From: an uncultured Lachnospiraceae bacterium
GTDB taxonomy: Bacteria; Bacillota; Clostridia; Lachnospirales; Lachnospiraceae
Length of the DNA stretch: 64,000 bases
Assembly (NCBI GenBank): GCA_910578475.1
Contig: CAJTRK010000005.1
Coordinates: forward strand, 62,001 to 126,000
Direction: 5' to 3'
Every line of letters starts with the position of its first letter. Within the stretch, counting starts at the first letter, position 1. The position numbers and the translations under genes were made by a program. Positions 58,485-64,000 of the stretch are shown one piece after another. The notes beneath the pieces were generated by a model. The model was not told the DNA's origin and searched no databases. It was given only the letters and a program-made list of their open reading frames with translations.

Positions 58485-59009
58485 ATGAAAGAAAATATTG
58501 CGGAGATTTCAGTGGAAAATGGTGAAAAAGCAATTTTTATCAGAAGGGGGCTGTTCAGAGGACATAGAAATATTGCATGGCATGAAGTGGAAAATTATTT
58601 AAAGAGTTTTGTAGGGAAAAGCTATCTTATTCCTGAATATGGAGATAGGATATTTATCGGCACTGATTTTCCGGATGAGTATACAGGAGCAACTTATACA
58701 AAAAAATTAAAGGGGACGCTTGCAAAGGCAAAAGCGAATGCGGCGCAGGCTGTACCCTAATTGCTGCAGATTGCCATAAACAAGCGTTTTAAAGAAAATT
58801 TGAAAGAAAAGCATTGCCAGGACGCAGGAAATGGCTGGTATCGATATGATACGAAGTTTGCATTGCCTGTTTATGGTGAAAATCAAGAGTTAGAACGACT
58901 CAATATATTTTATGCGGTGTTGCTGGTCAGACATTCATATAATGGAAAACGATATCTATATGATATCGTCAATATAAAAAAAGAAACAAGCAGGCCGCTT
59001 AAGCTGTAA
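58485..59009 (+). pseudogene. Phage-type Barnase/EndoU-like nuclease domain gene, broken by an in-frame stop
   Basis: Two open stretches in the same frame (58485-58757 and 58761-59009) are separated only by TAA at 58758. Joined, they read KAKANAAQAVP, stop, LLQIAINKRFKENLKEKH, then NGWYRYDTKFALPVYGENQELERLN and YLYDIVNIKKETS. The second half matches phage- and ICE-associated PBECR-type nuclease domains as I recall them (WYRYDxRFALPV, LVRHxxxGKxYLYD, IKKE), where a Glu usually stands at the stop position (VPELLQIA). A GAA to TAA change would explain it. The gene is AT-rich, has a GGAG site and no phage neighbours, so it is a relic. Confidence 0.7.
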
Positions 59010-59114
59010 AAGCCATACGGTTAGAAACTCGTTTCTTTATCTTTTATTCTAAAGAATCAGAAAGATTCTGTCAAGAAAAGTTTTTCCGGCTGATGGGTTA
59101 TTTGCCCCTGCCAT

Positions 59115-59144
59115 TTGACAACCTTCCATTCCCTGCTGTAAAAT
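59115..59144 (+). promoter_or_regulatory. Promoter of the MFS/Bce-type operon
   Basis: TTGACA (59115) and TAAAAT (59139) with an 18-bp spacer. The MFS start lies 170 bases downstream, beyond a strong hairpin. Confidence 0.65.
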
Positions 59145-59240
59145 AAAGTATCTTAAATCAATGAATGAAAAAGGAAGCAGAATAAAATGAAGAACCTTCC
59201 AATCTGATTCGGCAATTACAGAGAACTGTTATGCCGCCTG

Positions 59241-59276
59241 TGCCGCGGTCTTTAGACGAAAGACCGCGGCAGGGTG
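59241..59276 (+). terminator. Leader terminator (possible attenuator) before the MFS gene
   Basis: TGCCGCGGTCTTT pairs with AAAGACCGCGGCA around a short loop, extended by CCTG/CAGG, and is followed by GTGTTTTTG. It lies between the promoter at 59115 and the gene at 59315, so transcription must pass it. An attenuation or antitermination switch is inferred. Confidence 0.6.
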
Positions 59277-59314
59277 TTTTTGTGATACCGGAATACGGAA
59301 AGGAAGGTTTTATT

Positions 59315-60106
59315 ATGCAGAAAAAGAATATTTACCTGATGTATGCGATTTCCTGTTTACAGGGAATGGTATTTTACGGGCCGATTGCGACGCTGTACCG
59401 GCAGGCGCAGGGCGTATCGGTCTTTGAGATAACGCTGATAGAAAGCATTTCGCTCGTATTGTGTCTTGCACTGGAACTTCCGTGGGGCATTGTGGCGGAC
59501 AAGATTGGTTATAAAAAGACGATGGTCTTTTGCTGTCTGCTTTACCTGATATCGAAAGTCATATTTTGGAGAGCGGAGGGTTTTCCCGCCTTTTTGCTGG
59601 AAAGGATTTTACTGAGTGTTGTAATGGCCGGATTATCGGGCGTGGATACGAGTATTTTATACCTGTCTTCCGCGAAAGAAAACAGCCAGAAAGTATTCGG
59701 CATTTATAACGGACTCGGGACGGCGGGCCTGCTTCTGGCGGCTATGGTGTATTCCGTGGCAGTCGGTGCGGATTACCGGATTGCGGGATTTCTGACGGTT
59801 ATCAGTTATGGTGCGGCCGCGGCGGGCGGAATCATAATGCTCCGGACAGCGTTCGGGCTGTTCTCGCCTTTACAGACGAAGATGCAGAATGAACAAATCA
59901 TGAGCGCGGACCGGGCGACGGCGCTGAGCATTAACGCTGTTATCATTGACAGCGTTGGGGTCGGAACCAATCTTGTTTTCGGAGCGTTGGCGGAAAAGAA
60001 TCTGACGGCAGCGCTTTTGGCCGGGGCATGTCTGTGCGCTGTGGGACTTAAGTTTACGGAAAGCATGGGAAAAGCAAAAAGATTCTCCGGGGCGGATGCC
60101 GCCTGA
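59315..60106 (+). CDS. MFS transporter, shortened by internal loss
   Basis: A 263-residue protein. It begins like a drug-efflux MFS member: YLMYAISCLQGMVFYGPIATLYRQ, ALELPWGIVADKIGYKKTMVF (loop 2-3 motif) and ERILLSVVMAGLSGVDTSILYLSS. After about six helices it passes through GLFSPLQTKMQNEQIMSADRATALSI straight into what look like helices 10-11 (FGALAEKNLTAALLAGACL). MFS proteins normally have about 400 residues and 12 helices, so roughly helices 7-9 seem to be missing in frame and the product is probably inactive. ATG 59315 has GGAAAGGAAGG upstream. It heads the operon with the two-component pair. Confidence 0.7.
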   Translation: MQKKNIYLMYAISCLQGMVFYGPIATLYRQAQGVSVFEITLIESISLVLCLALELPWGIVADKIGYKKTMVFCCLLYLISKVIFWRAEGFPAFLLERILLSVVMAGLSGVDTSILYLSSAKENSQKVFGIYNGLGTAGLLLAAMVYSVAVGADYRIAGFLTVISYGAAAAGGIIMLRTAFGLFSPLQTKMQNEQIMSADRATALSINAVIIDSVGVGTNLVFGALAEKNLTAALLAGACLCAVGLKFTESMGKAKRFSGADAA

Positions 60107-60133
60107 GAAAAAGAATGGACGGGAGGCAGCAGA

Positions 60134-60808
60134 ATGTATCGAATACTAATCGTGGAGGACGACCCTGTTATTGAAGGACAGGTCGGCAGCCATCTGACCA
60201 AATGGGGCTATGAAGTAAAAAGTGTTACGGATTTCAGCGATGTCCTGTCGGATGTGGTGGGATTTGAACCTCATCTTGTGCTGTTGGACATCGGACTTCC
60301 TTTTTACAATGGCTTTTACTGGTGCGGGGAAATCAGAAAAATATCGAAAGTGCCGATTCTTTTCCTGTCCTCGGCTTCCGATAATATGAATATTATTATG
60401 GCGGTAAACATGGGCGGGGACGATTTTGTAGCGAAACCTTTTGACCTGGAAGTGCTGGCGGCCAAAGTCCAGGCCGTCCTGCGCAGGACATATTCTTTTC
60501 AGGAAACATCTTCGCTATTGGAGCATGGCGGCGTAATTCTGAATCTGACAGACATGTCGTTTTTATACAAAGGAGAGAAATATGAATTGTCCAAAAACGA
60601 GTTCCGAATCCTTCAGATTTTGTTTGAGCATGCGGGAAATACCGTGACGAGAGAAGAAATCATGCGGCGTTTGTGGGACGACGAATGTTTTGTGGACGAC
60701 AACACCCTGACCGTCAATGTGAACCGTCTGCGGAAAGTGTTGGAAGGGGCGGGCTTACAGGATTTTATTCTGACGAAAAAAGGCGTCGGCTATCAACTGA
60801 AATCGTAA
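60134..60808 (+). CDS. BceR-like response regulator
   Basis: A 224-residue OmpR-family regulator. The receiver has IVEDDPVIEGQVGSHLTKWGYEV, Asp52 in VLLDIGLPFYNGFYWCGEIR and LFLSSASDNMNIIMAVNMGGDDFVAKPF; the Asn-Met-rich loop is typical of BceR/VraR-type regulators of peptide-antibiotic resistance modules. The winged helix follows (ELSKNEFRILQILFEHAGNTVTREEIMRRLWDD). It is ten bases from the kinase gene and upstream of a matching ABC transporter. It probably activates bceAB on exposure to cell-wall-active peptides (inference). Confidence 0.92.
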   Translation: MYRILIVEDDPVIEGQVGSHLTKWGYEVKSVTDFSDVLSDVVGFEPHLVLLDIGLPFYNGFYWCGEIRKISKVPILFLSSASDNMNIIMAVNMGGDDFVAKPFDLEVLAAKVQAVLRRTYSFQETSSLLEHGGVILNLTDMSFLYKGEKYELSKNEFRILQILFEHAGNTVTREEIMRRLWDDECFVDDNTLTVNVNRLRKVLEGAGLQDFILTKKGVGYQLKS

Positions 60809-60824
60809 GAGAAGAGGCATGTTC

Positions 60825-61895
60825 ATGAAAGATGGAAAACAGGAAGGCCGGATATTCCGGGCCTATATCAGAGAACATATCAGAGCGGTTATTTTATATG
60901 GAATGGCCGTCCTGATTTTGTATGGACTGGCAGCTCTTTATGATTATCGGGAAGTGTTTCGGAATATGTCTTACGGCGTGGTTCTGATTGTTTTCTTCGG
61001 GGCGGTTTACGGTGTCCGGGATTATCTGCGGTATCGCGGGAAATGTCTGGCTTTAAGAGAAAACCTTGAAAGAAGCGGTGAAAGGATGGCTCATCTGCCG
61101 GAACCGGATTCTTATATGGAATGCCTGTACCGGGAAATAACGGATGTTATAGAAACGGAAGAAAGAGACGCCCTGTCGGAATACGATGCGAAAAAGCAGG
61201 ACATGGCGGATTATTATACGATGTGGACCCATCAGATAAAGACGCCGATTGCAGCGCTGCGGCTTTTATTACAGGGGGAAAAACAGCAGCTCGAAGAGCT
61301 TTTCAAAATCGAGCAGTATGCGGAAATGGCGCTGCACTATGCGAGACTGGACAGTATTTCGTCGGATTTGCTGTTTCAGACGCAGGATGTCGCCGCAATA
61401 CTGCGGGCGGCAGTCAGGAAATATTCCATTTTGTTTATCGGAAGCGGCCTTTCTTTTGCGCTGGAAGAATTTTCTCTGCATGAAGTCACGGACGAAAAAT
61501 GGCTTTCCTTCGTTTTTGAACAGATTTTGTCCAATGCGCTGAAATATACACAGGACGGGGCGATTCAAATCTACGGGCTGGACAGGCAGGGAGAAAAGAC
61601 GCATGGAGAGGCGGCTTTTATCGTCATCGAAGACAGCGGAATCGGTATCAGGGAAGAAGACCTCCCGCGAATTTTCGAACGCGGTTTTACCGGACATAAC
61701 GGACGGATGGATAAGCGTTCCACCGGAATCGGGCTTTATCTTTGCAGACAGATACTGGACAGACTTTCCCATACCATCCGGGTAGAATCCCGTATGGGAC
61801 AGGGAACGAAAGTGATTGTCGGCTTTGCCCGGGAAGACTGGGGAGAAGGCATACAGCCTTCTGATACGAAAAACAGAAATGTGACAGGAATGTAA
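60825..61895 (+). CDS. BceS-like intramembrane-sensing histidine kinase
   Basis: A 356-residue kinase. Two close membrane helices (about 17-36 and 45-63) have almost no extracellular loop, the mark of intramembrane-sensing kinases such as BceS. The phosphoacceptor box is MWTHQIKTPIAALRLLLQ (His136), and the ATPase domain has EQILSNALKYTQDG, IEDSGIGIREEDLPRIFERGFTG and STGIGLYLCRQI. Such kinases do not detect the antibiotic directly but report the activity of the BceAB transporter. ATG 60825 is seven bases after GAGG; ATG 60819 is too close. Element E5 follows. Confidence 0.92.
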   Translation: MKDGKQEGRIFRAYIREHIRAVILYGMAVLILYGLAALYDYREVFRNMSYGVVLIVFFGAVYGVRDYLRYRGKCLALRENLERSGERMAHLPEPDSYMECLYREITDVIETEERDALSEYDAKKQDMADYYTMWTHQIKTPIAALRLLLQGEKQQLEELFKIEQYAEMALHYARLDSISSDLLFQTQDVAAILRAAVRKYSILFIGSGLSFALEEFSLHEVTDEKWLSFVFEQILSNALKYTQDGAIQIYGLDRQGEKTHGEAAFIVIEDSGIGIREEDLPRIFERGFTGHNGRMDKRSTGIGLYLCRQILDRLSHTIRVESRMGQGTKVIVGFAREDWGEGIQPSDTKNRNVTGM

Positions 61896-61971
61896 GTTTG
61901 GGGGAAGGAAATGTAAGCCGAATCGATGGCGGCGCATTTCCTTTTTCCGTTATGATATGGAAAATGGAAAC

Positions 61972-62188
61972 ATACGAAACGTCGGGGCGGGCAGGCAGAG
62001 AAAAAAGTTTCTGCTTCAAGGCGCGCTTCCGCTCCGTTACAGATAATTTACAAAGTAAATTTTCTGTTAATGTTTACGGTACTAAGGATTTTTCGCCGCA
62101 AACGTCTCAAAATCCAAGTGCCGACGTTTTTAGAGGGCCTTTCAGCAGAAATCTTTTTTCTCTGCCTGCCCGCCCCGGCGTTTCGTAT
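61972..62188 (+). repeat. Hairpin element E5 of the shared-core family
   Basis: A roughly 217-bp palindrome with outer arms ATACGAAACGTCGGGGCGGG and their near-complement at 62170-62188. The core boxes are more diverged: CGCGCTTCCGCTCC, ACGGTACTAAGGATTTTT, CAAGTGCCGACG and AGGGCCTTTCAGCAG. It lies between the BceS-like kinase gene and the bceA-like gene, where these modules normally have a short gap. No coding sequence. Confidence 0.68.
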
Positions 62189-62220
62189 TCCGGATATTGT
62201 GAGAGGAGTATGATGACAAA

Positions 62221-63024
62221 ATGGCGATATTGGAAGTTAAAAATGTGAAAAAGGTGTATACGACCCGATTCGGTTCGGTGAAGGTACAGGCGTTGAGCGA
62301 TGTGAATTTTTCGGTGGAAGAAGGGGAATATGTGGCGATTATGGGGGAGTCGGGGTCCGGGAAGACGACGCTTTTGAACATCCTCGCGTCGCTCGATAAA
62401 GCGACAAGCGGACAGGTGCTTTTGCGGGGGCAGAATGTTTCCGGCATCAGACAGAAGGAACTCTGTGCTTTCAGACGGGAACATCTTGGATTTGTTTTTC
62501 AGGAATTTAACCTGTTGGATTCGCTTTCTTTAAAAGATAACATTTTTCTGCCGATGGTGCTTTCGGGGAAAAGCTATGATGAGATGGAGCGGCGTCTTTT
62601 GCCGCTCGCCAGGAGGCTGTCCATCGACAGCGTGCTGGAAAAATATCCGTACGAAGTGTCAGGCGGGCAGAAACAGCGCGCGGCCGCCTGTCGGGCGTTG
62701 ATAACAAATCCGGATATCGTTCTTGCGGACGAACCGACGGGCGCATTGGATTCCAGAGCTTCCGGAAAGCTGCTCAGGCTGTTTGAAGAGGTCAATGCGG
62801 AAGGACAGACGATTTTGATGGTCACACACAGCATTCAGGCGGCAAGTTATGCGGGACGTGTTCTGTTTATCAAAGACGGCTGCGTATACCACCAGATTTA
62901 CCGGGGAAATCAGAGCAGCGACGATATGTACAGAATGATTTCGGATGCGTTGACGGTTCTTCAGACGGAAGTGCGGACTGACGCAGAGAGGCAGGATAGA
63001 AGGAAGGAGGGGGAACTGGTATGA
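62221..63024 (+). CDS. BceA-like ABC transporter ATP-binding protein
   Basis: A 267-residue ATPase of the MacB/LolD-like class: KVQALSDVNFSVEEGEYVAIMGESGSGKTT (Walker A 42-49), Q-loop VFQEFNLLDSLSLKDNI, signature VSGGQKQRAAACRAL, Walker B IVLADEPTGALDSRASG and switch His in MVTHSI. The FQEFNLLD stretch is typical of BceA-type peptide-antibiotic transporters. Its stop overlaps the permease start (ATGA). The ribosome site GAGGAG is about 13 bases before ATG 62221, rather far. With the upstream two-component pair it forms a Bce-type detoxification module. Confidence 0.93.
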   Translation: MAILEVKNVKKVYTTRFGSVKVQALSDVNFSVEEGEYVAIMGESGSGKTTLLNILASLDKATSGQVLLRGQNVSGIRQKELCAFRREHLGFVFQEFNLLDSLSLKDNIFLPMVLSGKSYDEMERRLLPLARRLSIDSVLEKYPYEVSGGQKQRAAACRALITNPDIVLADEPTGALDSRASGKLLRLFEEVNAEGQTILMVTHSIQAASYAGRVLFIKDGCVYHQIYRGNQSSDDMYRMISDALTVLQTEVRTDAERQDRRKEGELV

Positions 63025-64000
63025 AAAAAAGAGCGCTTATGCCCAAAATGGCGGTAAAGGGAATTGTATCGAACGGAATCGTATATTATCCATATATAGC
63101 AGCTGTTATTTTTGCGGCATTTACTCATTTCGTTTTTTCCTCCATTTTGCATAATGATTTGATGGAGATTCTGCCTCATAAGGCATATGCATGGCTGATT
63201 TTGGAGATAGGAAAGGGTCTCCTGCAATTCATTTTGTTTTTCTTTCTGCTTTATGCAAACAGCTTTGTCATGAAAAGGCGTAAGAAGGAGGTTGGTCTTT
63301 ACAGCCTTCTCGGTCTGGAGAAAAAGCATATCGGCGTCATGCTTTTCCTGGAAAACTGTATCATTTATGTCGTGACGATGGCGGGAGGCATTCTGCTAGG
63401 ACTTGTTTTATCCAAACTGCTGTTTCTGCTGCTGCTTCGGTTGAGCAGCATTTCATTGGATGTGGAATTTGTTTTTACAAAAGAGGCGTTTGGGGAAACG
63501 ATGCTTTATTTTTTGATAGTTTTTTTGTTTCTTTTTTGTAATCAGCTGTGGGAAGTCGGAAAAGCCCGTCCGGTGGATTTAATGAGCGGGAGCCGGAAGG
63601 GGGAAAAAGAACCCCGGCTGCTCGCTGTGTGGTCCCTGCTTGGCGTTGCGGCCCTGTTTTTCGGATATCGGGCATCCATCCTGTCCCGTGCGGACAGCAT
63701 GATTCTGACTAATTTCGCCATTGCCGTCTTTCTGGTGGTTCTCGGAACGTACCTTCTTTTTACGTCAGGAAGCGTGTTTTTCCTGAAAAGCATCCGGAGG
63801 AACAAAAAGGTGTACTATAAAACGGGGAATTTTATCACGATTTCCGGCATGTATTATCGGATGAAAAAGAGTGCGGCAGGACTTGTCAATATCTGCATTT
63901 TTTCCACGATGGTAATCATTACGCTGACCTGTACCATTACGTTATACAGCGGAATGGACGGAATGACAGAGTTTATCTGCCCCTATGATATGGAACTGGA
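63021..64000 (+). CDS. BceB-like ABC transporter permease (FtsX family), 3' end outside window
   Basis: The frame opens at ATG 63021 (MKKRALMPKMAVKGIVSNGI) and remains open to the window end, giving 326 codons so far. The first helix (YPYIAAVIFAAFTHFVF) is followed by a second and third, with the cytoplasmic motif MKRRKKEVGLYSLLGLEKKHIGVMLFLEN between them. This FtsX/MacB-type motif is typical of BceB permeases, which have ten helices and a large extracellular domain of about 200 residues; that domain would lie beyond the window. It partners the ATPase upstream, with a four-base overlap. Confidence 0.92.
   Translation, partial: MKKRALMPKMAVKGIVSNGIVYYPYIAAVIFAAFTHFVFSSILHNDLMEILPHKAYAWLILEIGKGLLQFILFFFLLYANSFVMKRRKKEVGLYSLLGLEKKHIGVMLFLENCIIYVVTMAGGILLGLVLSKLLFLLLLRLSSISLDVEFVFTKEAFGETMLYFLIVFLFLFCNQLWEVGKARPVDLMSGSRKGEKEPRLLAVWSLLGVAALFFGYRASILSRADSMILTNFAIAVFLVVLGTYLLFTSGSVFFLKSIRRNKKVYYKTGNFITISGMYYRMKKSAAGLVNICIFSTMVIITLTCTITLYSGMDGMTEFICPYDMEL

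Noticed and set aside
1..64000. CRISPR arrays, rRNA and tRNA genes
   Set aside because: No regularly spaced short repeats, no rRNA-like tracts and no tRNA TPsiC/acceptor patterns were seen on either strand.

Overview
The window looks like chromosomal DNA of a spore-forming Gram-positive anaerobe, most likely a Lachnospiraceae-type clostridium. This is inferred from Clostridia-style gene families (YitT, CmpB-like, DUF5721-like, Sfp-type PPTase, SpoVAD, SpoVAE), AAAGGAGG-type ribosome binding sites, TTGACA/TATAAT promoters and a moderate GC content. I saw no rRNA, tRNA or CRISPR array.

Layout. 1-2031: end of a DUF4097 gene, a PspC protein and an ECF-transporter S component, framed by two nearly identical inverted 210-bp mobile elements. 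2168-6910: a MarR regulator with paired operators and a heterodimeric ABC exporter; a 331-bp palindromic element sits between promoter and genes. 7101-9685: CmpB-like membrane protein, DUF362 protein and an internally deleted DNA methyltransferase. 9859-15599: two ECF sigma modules, one with an ABC exporter and one with a large membrane-anchored putative anti-sigma protein. 15732-20002: GH31 glycosidase and aspS. 19968-22227: an AT-rich two-gene ATPase plus putative PD-(D/E)xK nuclease cassette, the best candidate for an undescribed defence-like system. 22362-24871: AraC regulator and L-rhamnose isomerase. 25116-34764: YitT, a SUV3-like RNA helicase, PPTase, spoVAD with a sigma-G-like promoter, a corrinoid-activation-like gene, GH2, RidA, shikimate kinase and spoVAE. 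34959-36373: HTH protein plus HipA-like kinase. 36462-39072: a third ECF sigma operon whose sigma gene seems to start at AUA. 39082-43830: DUF5721-like protein, DegV and a hybrid histidine kinase. 44304-49810: divergent argG and GNAT-argJ-argB-argD around probable ARG boxes. 49821-58464: solute-binding protein, DMT transporter, then comEA, a PhoB-type two-component pair, a GerMN lipoprotein and comEC. 58485-64000: a broken phage-type nuclease gene, a shortened MFS gene and a Bce-type two-component/ABC module that runs off the window.

Two dispersed features stand out. First, five roughly 200-bp hairpin elements share short core boxes but have long arms that are unrelated between subtypes and self-complementary within each copy. 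Second, a cassette of about 24 nt ending in a start codon precedes three unrelated genes (ABC ATPase, argB, GerMN lipoprotein). Several genes show decay or in-frame loss (methyltransferase, MFS, nuclease relic, sigma start codon), so the region seems to be accumulating small mobile elements and deletions.

All family assignments come from reading motifs; no database search was run.
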